DNA from: G963674665 sp964609625
GTDB lineage: Bacteria > Desulfobacterota > Desulfovibrionia > Desulfovibrionales > Desulfovibrionaceae
Reading direction: 5' to 3'
Length of the DNA: 64,000 nucleotides
Assembly (NCBI GenBank): GCA_964609625.1
Contig: CAZSRS010000015.1
Span: 1 to 64,000 of the forward strand
Shown: one piece after another, positions 42,775-52,408 of the stretch
Layout of the letters: the number at the start of each line of letters is the position of its first letter
How positions within the stretch are numbered: position 1 is the stretch's first letter
The notes under the pieces: generated by a model
What the model was told of the DNA's origin: nothing
Seen by the model: the letters and a program-made list of their open reading frames with translations, nothing else
Database searches by the model: none
Program-made: the position numbers and the translations under genes

Positions 42775-44315
42775 GCAGGGTGGTTGCACGTCTCTGGATT
42801 TGCCTCGCGGTCTGCTGCGTGCTTGGCCTGTGGACGGGAGCGGCCGAGGCGGTGCTTTTCGACCCCAAACTCATGCTGCACAAGGCCGAGCTCCTGTTGC
42901 AGGATGGAAACGTCATCGAGGCTGCGGCCGTGTATGGCCAAGTGTACTCCCTGAGCGAGGATCCCGATGTCAAGGCCCTGGCCCTGGTGCGCCAGGCCCA
43001 GCTCCTGGCCCTAGCCGGCGCGGACAAGAACGCCGCCCTGGAACTCTGCGAACGGGCGATTCATGAGTTTCCGGACAGTCCAAACATTGAAAGCGCGCTC
43101 TTCAACAGTGGCATGCTGCACTACGAACTGGGGCGTCCAGCCCAGGCCATGTCACGTTTCCGGGAGTTCATGGAGCGTTTTCCAGAGGCCGGCCGGAGCG
43201 ATACGGCGCGGTTCATGCTGGATCTGCTGCTCGATGAACCCCTTCCCCCGGCGGAAAAGGTGCGCTTCGAACAGGAGCCGGTACTCCGGGTGCTGCTGAC
43301 CCAGGCCTCTTCCGTGGCTCTCGAGACACCTCGCGGTGCCCACCTCCTGTTCCAGGAAGGGGGGTATGAGAGCACTACGGCCACACGCCTGGAATTTACA
43401 GTGAGCCGGGCCGGCATAGCCTGGGAGGGACGGGCCTTTGGCGGCTCCCTGACCGTGTTGCCCGAGGGTGGCGGCTTCCACTGGCAGGGGCAATACTACC
43501 CCGGTGAGGTTTCCCTGGTGCTGCAACGCGGTGAGGTGCTGTGCATCAACCGCCTGCCCATGGAGAGTTACCTGCGGGGGGTGGTTCCGGCGGAGATGCC
43601 CGAGACCTTCGCCCTGGAAGCCCTCAAGGCCCAGGCCGTGGCAGCGCGCACCTATGCCTGCGCCTTGCTCGAACAATCCCGTGCCAAACCTTACGTCGTC
43701 AAGGCCAGCAAGCTTTCCCAGGTCTACAAGGGGGTGCGCGTCGGCAACGATCGAGTGCGCCGGGCCGTGGACGAAACCTCCGGCGAGATGCTGGTGTATC
43801 GGGATCGCCTCATTGTCAGCTATTTCCATGCTCACAGCGGTGGCATGGTGGAGGACGACCGGGACGTTTGGGACGCGGACGCCCCGTATTATCGGAGCTT
43901 CGAAGACCCCTATTCCCTGCGAGCCAAGGACATGTCCTGGCGGCTGGAACTCGATGGCCTGGAATTGGCTCGAAGGCTGCGTGCCTTCGGACTCGAACTC
44001 GGTCAGGTCCGCGATGTGCGCATCAGCAGCCGCACGGCCTCGGGTCGGGCAAAGGACCTACATCTCGCCACATCCTCGGGCGGGGTCGAGATCAAAGCCC
44101 TTTTGTTGCGCAAGGCCCTTGGCTTCGACAAGATGAAGAGCACGTTCTTTGACGTCGACAAGAGCGGGGGGCGCTTCGTCTTCACGGGCCGGGGATTCGG
44201 TCACGGCGTGGGCATGAGCCAGTGGGGAGCCCAGGCCATGGCCGAGCAGGGCAACGACTATCGCGCCATATTGGCACAGTACTATCTTGGCGTGGCCCTG
44301 GAAAAACTGTACTGA
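42771..44315 (+). CDS. Secreted SpoIID/LytB-domain protein with TPR-like N-terminus
   Basis: A 514-residue protein with a signal peptide (about residues 1-27, ending GAAEA), a TPR-like helical region (about 30-165) and a SpoIID/LytB domain (about 250-510) with the conserved AVAARTYA and GFGHGVGMSQWGAQAMA segments. SpoIID-type proteins are lytic transglycosylases of denuded peptidoglycan. I infer a periplasmic, peptidoglycan-directed role. It overlaps miaA by 4 nt. The TPR portion in front of the SpoIID domain is seen in several Desulfovibrio-like genomes as I recall, but that is unchecked. Confidence 0.88.
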   Translation: MSRVVARLWICLAVCCVLGLWTGAAEAVLFDPKLMLHKAELLLQDGNVIEAAAVYGQVYSLSEDPDVKALALVRQAQLLALAGADKNAALELCERAIHEFPDSPNIESALFNSGMLHYELGRPAQAMSRFREFMERFPEAGRSDTARFMLDLLLDEPLPPAEKVRFEQEPVLRVLLTQASSVALETPRGAHLLFQEGGYESTTATRLEFTVSRAGIAWEGRAFGGSLTVLPEGGGFHWQGQYYPGEVSLVLQRGEVLCINRLPMESYLRGVVPAEMPETFALEALKAQAVAARTYACALLEQSRAKPYVVKASKLSQVYKGVRVGNDRVRRAVDETSGEMLVYRDRLIVSYFHAHSGGMVEDDRDVWDADAPYYRSFEDPYSLRAKDMSWRLELDGLELARRLRAFGLELGQVRDVRISSRTASGRAKDLHLATSSGGVEIKALLLRKALGFDKMKSTFFDVDKSGGRFVFTGRGFGHGVGMSQWGAQAMAEQGNDYRAILAQYYLGVALEKLY

Positions 44316-44346
44316 GCGTGCATCCCGCAGAGGAGAGGAGGGCAAC

Positions 44347-44868
44347 ATGCGTTTAATCTGGTCACACGGCAAGGATTCCGGCCCCTGGGGCGTCAAGAGT
44401 CTGCAACTCAAGGAAGTGGCAACCCAGGAAGGCTTCGAGATGGAAGCCCTGGACTGTCAGGGAGTGATGGACCCCGACGCCAGGGTGCGCATGCTCGTCA
44501 AACATCTTCGCGAATCCTTCGACCCCTTGCTGCTGGTGGGCTCCAGCATGGGGGGCTATGTCTCCCTGGTGGCCAGCCGTGAAATCGATGTCCGGGGGAT
44601 CTTCATGCTGGCGCCGGCATTGTATCTGCCGGGGTATCACTGGATCGATTTCCCCTGGCTGCACGCACCTGTCTGGGTTGTCCATGGTTGGCGCGACGAA
44701 ATCGTGCCCGTTGAGAATATCATCCGTTTCGGCAGGGTACACCGCACACAGGTGCATCTGTTCAATGACGAGCACCGTCTCTACGAGTGCATGGAGCAGA
44801 TCAAGGGGCTCTTCAGGCAGTTTCTCAGGCACTTCAACGAGGACAAGGGGCAGACGAGGCAGCGCTAG
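44347..44868 (+). CDS. Small alpha/beta hydrolase
   Basis: A 173-residue alpha/beta hydrolase of the short YqiA/UPF0227-like kind. The nucleophile elbow GSSMGG (Ser near 67), an Asp in HGWRDEIVP and a His in NDEHRLY complete a Ser-Asp-His triad. The substrate is unknown, probably an ester or thioester. The ATG has GGAGGGCAAC before it. It is probably co-transcribed with the SpoIID gene upstream. It ends 12 nt before the convergent stop of a large uncharacterised gene. Confidence 0.85.
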   Translation: MRLIWSHGKDSGPWGVKSLQLKEVATQEGFEMEALDCQGVMDPDARVRMLVKHLRESFDPLLLVGSSMGGYVSLVASREIDVRGIFMLAPALYLPGYHWIDFPWLHAPVWVVHGWRDEIVPVENIIRFGRVHRTQVHLFNDEHRLYECMEQIKGLFRQFLRHFNEDKGQTRQR

Positions 44869-44879
44869 CAGGTTGTCTG

Positions 44880-46397
44880 TCAGGAAGAAAAACGCAGTTC
44901 GATGTTCTGCTCCGTCTTCAAGCCGAGGTGTTCGAGCATCACGGGCACCTGGTAGAAGTCGCGGATGGGCACCACACTGAAGTAGGGGTTTTCCTGTTCC
45001 TGCTTCCTGAGGATGGTGCCCCCCACCCAGTCGCTGATGGAACCTCCGATATCCAGGACCAAGGTCGGCATGCGCTTGGCGCGCGACTCATCCCAAAGCT
45101 TGAAGAGCTCCAGTCCCTCGATGACCCGCATGCCGATGTAGATCACGGGCGCCTTGTTCGCACGTCGCAGGGCCAGGATGTCGGAGATCATCCTGTCCTT
45201 GCGCAGCTCGAAACGCCCCCTGCTCAAATCGATGTAGGGACCGGAATACCTGAAGGCGGTCCGTTTCTTGCCGTCCGGGAAGGTCCTGGTCTTGTGGGGC
45301 AGGATTTCCACATCCGGGGTCAGCAACCCTTCCATCATATCCAGATAGCGCAGTCCGACATTCCTATGCAGTGGACGGTCCAGGGCGGATCGGGCCTCGA
45401 AGGGCGTCACGCCCGTGGCCACGAAGAACGAGCCCAGTATCTTGTAGCAGTAGCAGAGAAAGTCGAAAAAGCCGGGACGTAGTTCCGTTGCCCGGGCCAT
45501 GGCCGAAAGCTCTTGTTCGCTATCCGGCAGCAGGTAGATGCAGTTCTCTCCGGAATCGATGAATTGCTCAATGTGCCTGCCTCCATCCTCGCCAAAGAGG
45601 AACTGCTTGAGGTCGTTCTCCTGGTTGGGGTCAGGGGGGCGGGTAATGGTGCTGGTGAAGTCGCTGATGAAAAAGACACCCTCGTGGCCGTGGTGCATGC
45701 CCTGGGCCAGGAGTTCGAAATTGCGCTCCGGCACGGCGCGCAGCAGCCGGTTGTACTGCTGCCTGCGGTACACGTCGTAGAAGTCCATGGTCGAGGTCTG
45801 CAAGCGCAGCAGCTTTTTGTCACGGCGGATGGCCTTGCCGTCACAGACGATGATCTCGTCCACCACAAAATCGTCGGCGACCCTGGCGGCCTTGAACACC
45901 TTCCTGAACAGCAGCTGGCTGAGTAGGTAATAGGTCTCGTTGCGGTCGGTGATTTCCCGGAAGCCGGCCGCTTCCAGCAGGGCATTGAGGGTCGTCTGGT
46001 CCAGGTCCGAGGTGATGATCACGTCCTCGCCCAGGCTGGAGACAAAGGCGCTATAGCGGACAAAGGTCTGCTTCAGGTTTTCGAATCCCCGCTCCCGCGG
46101 GAACGCGGCCAGATAGGACAGTTTGCGTAAGGGGTATTGGTCGTAGAAGGGTGACATGGAGTGCACGAACACACCGCGGATATTTTCAGCCTCATAATAG
46201 AGAATGACTTCGCGCTGATTGCTCGAGAGCATTCCGGCATAGACTTCCGGGGAGGTGTCCGTGGCCATGGGCGCGGTGTTCTTGGGATTGTTTTGCCAGC
46301 GGGTGTAGGCCTTGCTCAGCAGCATAGAGGCTTGGTTCAGCTCGGTCAGGGAGAGGTGGCTGCCGAGTTTGAGGCTGAAATGGAAATCGTGTTTCAT
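44880..46397 (-). CDS. Uncharacterised 505-residue protein
   Basis: A soluble protein without a signal peptide or membrane segment. The N-terminal part (about 1-170) has an acyltransferase (GNAT/FemAB)-like feel (LSKAYTRW; RYSAFVSSLG), but I cannot assign it. It ends with a tract suggesting a globular C-terminal domain (VLDIGGSISDWVGG). It starts behind GGAACG, 7 nt after sixA on the same strand, so they are co-transcribed. I recognise no family and give no function. Confidence 0.6.
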   Translation of the reverse strand: MKHDFHFSLKLGSHLSLTELNQASMLLSKAYTRWQNNPKNTAPMATDTSPEVYAGMLSSNQREVILYYEAENIRGVFVHSMSPFYDQYPLRKLSYLAAFPRERGFENLKQTFVRYSAFVSSLGEDVIITSDLDQTTLNALLEAAGFREITDRNETYYLLSQLLFRKVFKAARVADDFVVDEIIVCDGKAIRRDKKLLRLQTSTMDFYDVYRRQQYNRLLRAVPERNFELLAQGMHHGHEGVFFISDFTSTITRPPDPNQENDLKQFLFGEDGGRHIEQFIDSGENCIYLLPDSEQELSAMARATELRPGFFDFLCYCYKILGSFFVATGVTPFEARSALDRPLHRNVGLRYLDMMEGLLTPDVEILPHKTRTFPDGKKRTAFRYSGPYIDLSRGRFELRKDRMISDILALRRANKAPVIYIGMRVIEGLELFKLWDESRAKRMPTLVLDIGGSISDWVGGTILRKQEQENPYFSVVPIRDFYQVPVMLEHLGLKTEQNIELRFSS

Positions 46398-46404
46398 TCG
46401 TTCC

Positions 46405-46905
46405 TCACTCCGAGGCGATGAGGCCCAACTGCTGCGGGGTGAGATGCCAGAGCAGTGTGCCGGCGGGGCGGGTGAAGTCCAGGATGTCCACTCTGGCCAA
46501 CCCCCCGTTCTCGATATGCACCGCGGCGCGGGCATTGCTGGTGATGAGCAGGGAAATGAGTTCGCCGATGCCGGGCATGTGTCCGGCAATGAGCACGCTC
46601 CGTGCATCCCGCTCCTCGTGCAGGGAGCGCAGCAGGTGCAGGGTGTCCCAAGCCGACGTCATGGCCTTGACGGCTTCTGTCACCAGGATGCGCTTCACGG
46701 GGTAGCCCAGGATCTGGGCCAGAATCTCGGCGGTCTGCCGGGAGCGTTTCTTCGGGCTGGCCAGTAGCACGTCCGGATGATGCACCAGCAGCCGCGCCGC
46801 CCGTCCGCACTTCTCCACCTGCTCCTTGCCCAGGGGACTCAGCCCCTGCTCCGGATCCAGCTCCTTGGGCAGGGCAGTGCCGTGCTGCGTCAAATAGAGT
46901 TCCAC
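46405..46905 (-). CDS. sixA: SixA-type phosphohistidine phosphatase
   Basis: A 166-residue histidine phosphatase with the QHG-type catalytic motif (LYLTQHGTA), the ASPKKRSRQTAE segment with a conserved Arg, and the second His in IAGHMPG. SixA removes phosphate from histidine residues, for example of phosphorelay HPt domains or PTS proteins. I use the GTG 7 nt after GGAGG rather than an ATG seven codons upstream. It leads a two-gene minus-strand unit with the uncharacterised 505-residue protein. Confidence 0.85.
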   Translation of the reverse strand: MELYLTQHGTALPKELDPEQGLSPLGKEQVEKCGRAARLLVHHPDVLLASPKKRSRQTAEILAQILGYPVKRILVTEAVKAMTSAWDTLHLLRSLHEERDARSVLIAGHMPGIGELISLLITSNARAAVHIENGGLARVDILDFTRPAGTLLWHLTPQQLGLIASE

Positions 46906-47036
46906 GCTCGTCCTCCTCTCCGGCATGCGTCAGTTTCCAAGCATTCTTCATCCCATAGCAGAACAACCATGGATCTGCAACGTACTGCCCTCCTTGAGCT
47001 GATCGATACATGGAAGGATTTTTGCAAGGACATGGC

Positions 47037-48155
47037 ATGCCACAATTCATCGCACACTCCAGATCCACGCGCCACCGACGCCAGGCCCTGCGAACGCTCC
47101 TGCTGGGGGCGGCCGGCTTGCTCCTGGCTCCGGGCAGCATCCTGGCGGCTTCCCAGGCAGGCCAAGAAAGCGCCTTGGACCTCGCCCTCAAGGCGCAGGC
47201 CATGCTCACACCCGGCGCCGCGACCCAGGCCGTGCGGCTTCTGGAGCGCGCCCTGGAACTGGAGCCCGGCAATGCCTGGACCCAGGGATTGTTGGCGCGC
47301 GCCCTGTACCTGGACAACAAGCCCGAACAGGCCCTGAAGCTGGTAGAGTCGGTGCTTGCCGTGATCCCGGGCGACCCCATGGCCCTGCTCTTGCGCGACC
47401 AAATCCTCGCAGGGGCACAGGATGCCGGCCAGGACCTTCCCGCGACTCCTCCTGACTGGAGCGGCAAGCGTGTGGTGGTGTTGGACCCGGGGCACGGAGG
47501 CCTGGATCCGGGCGCCGTGGGGCCCACAGGACTCCAGGAAAAGGAGGTGGCCCTGGACATCGCCTTGCGCACGCTTCGTCTGTCTCGGCGGATGACGCCC
47601 GATGTCCATGTGGTGCTCACGCGCGGGGGCGATTATTACGTGCCCATGCAGGCCCGCGCTGTGTTGGCCAACTACCACGAAGCCGACCTCTTCGTCTCCC
47701 TGCATGCCAACGCCCATGCCGAACCCCACGCCCAGGGACTGGAGACATACCGCTGTGCGGAACAGCCCAGTAGTCCGGAGGCAGCCCAGGTGGCGGCGCG
47801 GGAAAATCACATCCCGGACAGGGTGAACACATCCTCCATTGTTCGCGGCGGATTCATCGACATCGAGGACATCCTCTTCCGCTTCGAACGCAGCGGTCAC
47901 TGGAGCAAGGGGCAACAGGCGGCCTTGGCAATGCAGCACCGCCTGACAACCGATCTTGGTCTCATGGACCGCGGCGTGCACGCGGCCAACTTCGCGGTGC
48001 TGCGCCAGGCCCGCATGCCCGCGTTGCTGGTGGAAGCCGGCTTCATCACCAATCCCAGGGAGGAAGCCTTGCTGGCAGCCGACGATGGCCGGGAGGCAGT
48101 GGCCCGGAGCATCTGCGCCGGATTGGCGTTGTGCAACGACGAGGTACTGACATGA
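47037..48155 (+). CDS. N-acetylmuramoyl-L-alanine amidase with TPR region
   Basis: A 372-residue amidase. It has an N-terminus resembling a Tat signal (RHRRQALRTLLLGAAG), a short TPR region (about 45-120) and an Amidase_3 domain (about 140-370) with zinc-site motifs LDPGHGG, EKEV and SLHANAH and the catalytic Glu in VEAGFITNP. It cleaves the amide between muramic acid and the peptide of peptidoglycan, usually at division. The ATG follows AAGGA by 6 nt. It opens a run of six envelope genes and overlaps the next by 4 nt (ATGA). Confidence 0.9.
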   Translation: MPQFIAHSRSTRHRRQALRTLLLGAAGLLLAPGSILAASQAGQESALDLALKAQAMLTPGAATQAVRLLERALELEPGNAWTQGLLARALYLDNKPEQALKLVESVLAVIPGDPMALLLRDQILAGAQDAGQDLPATPPDWSGKRVVVLDPGHGGLDPGAVGPTGLQEKEVALDIALRTLRLSRRMTPDVHVVLTRGGDYYVPMQARAVLANYHEADLFVSLHANAHAEPHAQGLETYRCAEQPSSPEAAQVAARENHIPDRVNTSSIVRGGFIDIEDILFRFERSGHWSKGQQAALAMQHRLTTDLGLMDRGVHAANFAVLRQARMPALLVEAGFITNPREEALLAADDGREAVARSICAGLALCNDEVLT

Positions 48156-49033
48156 AGACCCTTCGCAGTGTTGTATTCATCTGTATCTTCCTTGTTCCAG
48201 CTTTGAGCGCGGCCGCCCCTGCCCAGGATATTCTGGACCTCCTTGTGCTGGGCGCGGAGCATCAGGACGCCGGTCGACCCAAAGAAGCGGAACAATGCTT
48301 TCGTCAGGCCCTTGAAGCCAACCCTGAGAACGTCTACGCCATGAGCCAACTGGGCTTGGCGCTGCTCAAACAGGATCGGCTCCAGGCCGCGCGGCTCTGG
48401 TTGCAACGTGCTGCGTTCGCGGCTCCCAGTGACTGTTTTGCCAGGGTCTGGCTGGGTGTGCTTGCACTCCAGGAGGGGCGGGTGGAGGAGGCAGAAAAAA
48501 TTTTTCAAGAAGTACTTGAACACGAACCTGGTAATCCCGATGCCAACTACTTTTTGGGTGTCCTGGAAATGAACCACGGCCGAACCGCCGAGGCCCTGGT
48601 GCTGTTGCGCATGGCCGGGGCCAATGCCAGCGAGGATGCTTCCCTGCACCATCGCCTGGCCCGCGCGTATGTGAAGCTTGAGATGCCCGAAGCCGCGATC
48701 CACTCCTTCGAACGAGTCCTGGACATCGCCCCCAAACATGGGCAGGCCTTGCTCGGATTGGGGTGGGTACGGTACAATCTGGGAAACCTGGAAGCGGCTC
48801 AAGGCCTGTGGCAGCGCGCCCTGTCCGTGGAGGACGCCGCCATCCAGGCCAGGGTCAGCCTGGCAGCCGCAGCCAACGAGCAGGCCATGGCCGCCTGCGC
48901 CAGGGGTGAACGCTCCACTGCCATGGAGCACTGGCAAACGGCGTTGCACTTCGACCCCACGAATCGGGCTGCTCGTTATCACCTGCAACGCCCCAGCGGC
49001 GTGTGCACAGAACTGGGAGGATTGCTCCCGTGA
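48152..49033 (+). CDS. Secreted TPR protein
   Basis: A 293-residue protein with a signal peptide (about 1-22, ending SAAA) and about five to six TPR repeats over the rest. TPR repeats mediate protein binding, here in the periplasm. It overlaps the amidase gene and the following LPP20 gene by 4 bases each (ATGA, GTGA), so all three are translationally coupled. No enzyme motif is seen; it may scaffold the other proteins of this run. Confidence 0.85.
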   Translation: MKTLRSVVFICIFLVPALSAAAPAQDILDLLVLGAEHQDAGRPKEAEQCFRQALEANPENVYAMSQLGLALLKQDRLQAARLWLQRAAFAAPSDCFARVWLGVLALQEGRVEEAEKIFQEVLEHEPGNPDANYFLGVLEMNHGRTAEALVLLRMAGANASEDASLHHRLARAYVKLEMPEAAIHSFERVLDIAPKHGQALLGLGWVRYNLGNLEAAQGLWQRALSVEDAAIQARVSLAAAANEQAMAACARGERSTAMEHWQTALHFDPTNRAARYHLQRPSGVCTELGGLLP

Positions 49034-50040
49034 ATTCGCGAACCATGTTGCAGCCAGGCATCCTGGCCCCTGGTCCGGCGTGCGTCTTGCTCGTCTTGAT
49101 GTTCCTGGCGACGGGAGCCACTTGGTCCCTGGCTCAGACGCCTTCACCCGAAGGCTACGTGCAGAAGTCGGAAAAGGGCAGCATCGACTGGCTCAATGGC
49201 AAGGCCTTTTCCGTGGGTATTGGCGCACCGCCCCCAAACGCGGTGAACGCGGCCCAGGCCCGGGCCATGGCCCAGCGCGCCGCGGTGGTGGTGGCCAGGC
49301 GCAACCTCATGGAACTGCTCAAGGGCGTGCAACTGGACTCCACCTCCACGGTGCAGAATTTCATGGTGGCCGACGACACCGTGGTTTCCAAGGTACAGGG
49401 CCAGCTGGAGCAGGCCGAGATCGAGGACACGGCCTACATGTCCGACGGCTCGGTGGAGATCACCGTGTCGGTCAGTCTGCGGGGCGCCATGTCCAAGACG
49501 CTGCTCCCTCCTGACCAACTCAGGGGCGCTTCCATGCCTTCCACACCCCCACGGGAAAAACCGGGGCCGGAACGGGTTGATCCCGCCCGCACGCAGCCCC
49601 AACGACCCTCCCGGCCGGCCATCCCAGGGGAGGGAGGCATCACCCCGGTGCGCGCCACGCAGCAGCAGGAAGATTTCAGCTTCGGCGCCTCCCTCGGGGG
49701 CGGTTACTCCGGCCTGGTGGTGGACGCCCGAGGCCTGGGCGCCCGGCCGGCCATGAGCCCCCGCATCGTGGACGAACAGGGACGCGAGGTCTATGGTTCG
49801 TCACTGGTAGGCAGGGAGTACGCCATCCAGCAGGGCATGGCCGGATATGCCAAGGACCTGGACAAGGCCCGGGAAAACGATCGCGTGGCGGGCAATCCTC
49901 TGCTGGTCAAGGCCAAGGACGTGACCGGCCAGGCCGGTTCCGACATCGTGGTCAGCGCCGATGACGCCGAGCGTATCCGGCACGCCGCTGCCGGCAGCGA
50001 ATTCCTGAAACAGTGCCGGGTGATGATCGTGCTCGATTGA
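49030..50040 (+). CDS. LPP20-family secreted protein
   Basis: A 336-residue protein with a signal sequence (about 1-38, ending SLAQ) and the LPP20 pattern: GSIDWLNGKAFSVGIG, AQARAMAQRAAVVVARRNLMELLKGV and YMSDGSVEITVSVSL. A Pro/Arg-rich linker follows, and a second domain in residues 200-336. No lipobox cysteine is seen, so it is probably soluble in the periplasm or a secreted surface protein. LPP20/FlgP-type proteins are often flagellar or outer-membrane. The start is GTG overlapping the previous stop. Confidence 0.8.
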   Translation: MNSRTMLQPGILAPGPACVLLVLMFLATGATWSLAQTPSPEGYVQKSEKGSIDWLNGKAFSVGIGAPPPNAVNAAQARAMAQRAAVVVARRNLMELLKGVQLDSTSTVQNFMVADDTVVSKVQGQLEQAEIEDTAYMSDGSVEITVSVSLRGAMSKTLLPPDQLRGASMPSTPPREKPGPERVDPARTQPQRPSRPAIPGEGGITPVRATQQQEDFSFGASLGGGYSGLVVDARGLGARPAMSPRIVDEQGREVYGSSLVGREYAIQQGMAGYAKDLDKARENDRVAGNPLLVKAKDVTGQAGSDIVVSADDAERIRHAAAGSEFLKQCRVMIVLD

Positions 50041-50095
50041 ACCCCCGCACGGAGCAATTGCATTGCGGCCCCTGCGCCGACAACGAGGACCCGCC

Positions 50096-51283
50096 ATGAG
50101 CAGCCCTTATTTCCGTCGTCTGCTGGTCACTGTTTCCATACTCGCCTTGATCGCCGCTGCCGGGTGCGGCGGCAAGGATCCGCGTACGCCCATTGGCGTC
50201 ATGGACGCTCCGGAGCACCATTATCGCATGGGCATGCGCTTCCTGGACTCCAAGGAGCCGGCCCGCGCCATCCAGTCCTTTGACAAGGCCCTGGAACTGG
50301 ACCCGGACTACGGTCCGGCCCTTGCCGGCAAAGGACTGGCCAGGGCCATGCTGGGCGACGAGGAAGGTCTGAAGAGCATTCGGAAAGGGGAGCGCGAGGC
50401 CGGAACCCCGGAGCAGGAACTCCGCGCCTTGATAGCACGCATCCGCGCCTATACCAGCATGGCCTCGCAGAAACAGATGTCGCCGGACAAACTGGTGAAG
50501 GAAAGCGAGAGCACCTTTAACGATGCCATGGACATCATCGAGGACCACCCCCGCCTGGAGACCCCGGAACTCTATTATTACCAGGGGGAGGTCTATCTCC
50601 AGGCGCTCAGGTTGGAGCGGGCCGAGGAGATGTACGGCCGGGTGCTCAGGCTGGGGCGCGGCATGGAAGACCAGTCCAAGAAGCGTTGGGAAACAGTGCA
50701 GAAGGTCCGTCGCGCGGCGCCGCAGACCCACGTGGGGGAGCGCATCGCCCTTGTGGAGAGCATCAGCCGCGCCGAGATGGCCGCACTGCTGGTGGAGGAA
50801 CTGGAGTTTCAACGCTTCCTCGATGGCCCCAAGACTGCCGGGACCTTTCAGGCACCGCTCGATCCTTCCGAACAATGGCGCTCCGAACGGGGCGTACGCA
50901 TGATCGACATGGCCGGGCACCCCCTGGCCGCTGCCGTGGAGGTTGTCACGGCCCACGGCATCCGGGGGTTGCAGCCCTATGCCGACAACAAGTTTCAGCC
51001 GGACAAGGACCTGGCCAAGGCCGAGGTGGCCATGATCCTTGAGGACGTGCTCGTGCGCGCCACCAACGACCCGTCCCTGGCCACGCGCTACATCGGCCAA
51101 TCCAGCCCGTTTTCCGATATGCGCGCTGACCATCCCGCCTTCAACGCGGCCATGCTCACCACCACCCGCGGTCTGTTGCAGGGTGACGTACGCAGTGGCG
51201 GCTTCGCCCCCAACGATACAGTGCCCGGGGTGGACGCTGTCCTGGCCATCAAGAAACTGCGGGAAGAGCTTCGGGTGTTCTAG
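50096..51283 (+). CDS. Lipoprotein with TPR and SLH-type domains
   Basis: A 395-residue lipoprotein, with lipobox AAAGC placing the acylated Cys near 23. TPR repeats cover about 40-175, and S-layer-homology-like repeats occupy roughly 220-390 (SRAEMAALLVEEL; LAKAEVAMILEDV; FNAAMLTTTRGLL). SLH domains bind cell-wall polymers in Gram-positives, but also occur in outer-membrane proteins such as OmpM. The 55 nt before the ATG are non-coding. It is transcribed with the surrounding envelope genes. Confidence 0.82.
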   Translation: MSSPYFRRLLVTVSILALIAAAGCGGKDPRTPIGVMDAPEHHYRMGMRFLDSKEPARAIQSFDKALELDPDYGPALAGKGLARAMLGDEEGLKSIRKGEREAGTPEQELRALIARIRAYTSMASQKQMSPDKLVKESESTFNDAMDIIEDHPRLETPELYYYQGEVYLQALRLERAEEMYGRVLRLGRGMEDQSKKRWETVQKVRRAAPQTHVGERIALVESISRAEMAALLVEELEFQRFLDGPKTAGTFQAPLDPSEQWRSERGVRMIDMAGHPLAAAVEVVTAHGIRGLQPYADNKFQPDKDLAKAEVAMILEDVLVRATNDPSLATRYIGQSSPFSDMRADHPAFNAAMLTTTRGLLQGDVRSGGFAPNDTVPGVDAVLAIKKLREELRVF

Positions 51284-51339
51284 GCAGCCGCACGGGTTTG
51301 TGGCATCATGGGGGCATTCCACGTTACAAGGATGCCTCC

Positions 51340-52407
51340 ATGTCACGAACACTATCGCTGTTGTTTCTGGCTCTGCTGCTGACCGTGCCCCAGGCTCTCC
51401 AGGCCCAGGAAATCGAGGTCACCTTTCAGCTCAGGGGCGACGAGTCCCTGGAACAGGCCAAGAATCGCGTGCTCCAGGAAACCATTGTCCAACTGGCCGT
51501 GCGCCGCGCCGTGGATATGCTGCCTGGGCAACTCGGGGCGGAGCGGCTGGAACTCTTGGGGCAGTACCTCATGCGGCACACCTCCGGACTGGAGGCGCGG
51601 CACGAGGAGACCGGCCTGAGCGAAGGGGTGGACGGTCTGAAGCTGCGGCTGGACCTGGAACTGCGCGAGGACGTCCTACGCCGCCTGCTGGAGCGCATGG
51701 GAGTCTTCTTTACCGCGGGGATACGGCTGCCCTATCAACTCTCCCTGAGCGCGCCCCAGGAAATCGGCGGGCCTCTGGTCGCCAGCCTGGAACTGCTCAC
51801 CGGCGTGTACCACGCCCCGGAATCCTGGCCCAAACTCTCCCTGAGCTTCGAGCAGAACACCTGGTCCGGCGGCATCGAGACGCCGGGAGACCGCTACGAT
51901 GCCAGCGGCTCGGACCTGCCCACCCTCTGGTTCACCCTCTGGGGCTGGTACTTCACGGTGCATGGCCCCCTGCCTCCGCCTGACATGGGGCCGGAGCGCG
52001 GGGGCGTCGAACTCACGGTCAGCGGCTGGCCCGCACCCGACGGTGTCTACGATTTTGAACATGTGCTGCGCGGCTTCCAGCCCGCGGTGGCTTCGGCCAC
52101 ACTCAAGAGCCTGGTCATGCAGCCCAGCGGCATTTCCGCGGTCTGGGAGCTCTCCGTGCGCGACATGGACTCACTGCGCCTGCGTCTGGAGGCCTTCTGC
52201 CAGTCCCGCGGTCTGCGCTTCGAACTCACGGGGGGGGAAGGCCCTCCGATGGAATTCGGCGGCACCCCGGCTACGCCCAATGACTCGACCTCGCCACAAG
52301 GCGTTGAGAACGTGACCCGCCCCCAGTCAATGCAGGGGGGCGCTCCCGCAACGAGTCCGGAAAATCTGGTCAGTCCGGCTCCTCAATCTCCACTACACGG
52401 TCAATGA
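51340..52407 (+). CDS. Uncharacterised secreted protein
   Basis: A 355-residue protein with a clear signal peptide (about 1-22, ending LQAQ). A first domain of about 100 residues (AKNRVLQETIVQLAVRRAVD) resembles the repeated LPP20- or DUF2066-like folds of envelope proteins. The rest is beta-rich, ending in a Pro/Ser/Thr-rich tail. No enzyme motif is seen. It lies in the envelope run and ends one base before the next gene. I give no function. Confidence 0.65.
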   Translation: MSRTLSLLFLALLLTVPQALQAQEIEVTFQLRGDESLEQAKNRVLQETIVQLAVRRAVDMLPGQLGAERLELLGQYLMRHTSGLEARHEETGLSEGVDGLKLRLDLELREDVLRRLLERMGVFFTAGIRLPYQLSLSAPQEIGGPLVASLELLTGVYHAPESWPKLSLSFEQNTWSGGIETPGDRYDASGSDLPTLWFTLWGWYFTVHGPLPPPDMGPERGGVELTVSGWPAPDGVYDFEHVLRGFQPAVASATLKSLVMQPSGISAVWELSVRDMDSLRLRLEAFCQSRGLRFELTGGEGPPMEFGGTPATPNDSTSPQGVENVTRPQSMQGGAPATSPENLVSPAPQSPLHGQ

Positions 52408-52408
52408 A

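Noticed and set aside
46969..47036. A plausible-looking peptide start (MDLQRTALLELIDTWKDF) just before the amidase gene.
   Set aside because: No ribosome binding site, and the frame dissolves into low-quality sequence inside the amidase gene. It may be chance or a decayed remnant.
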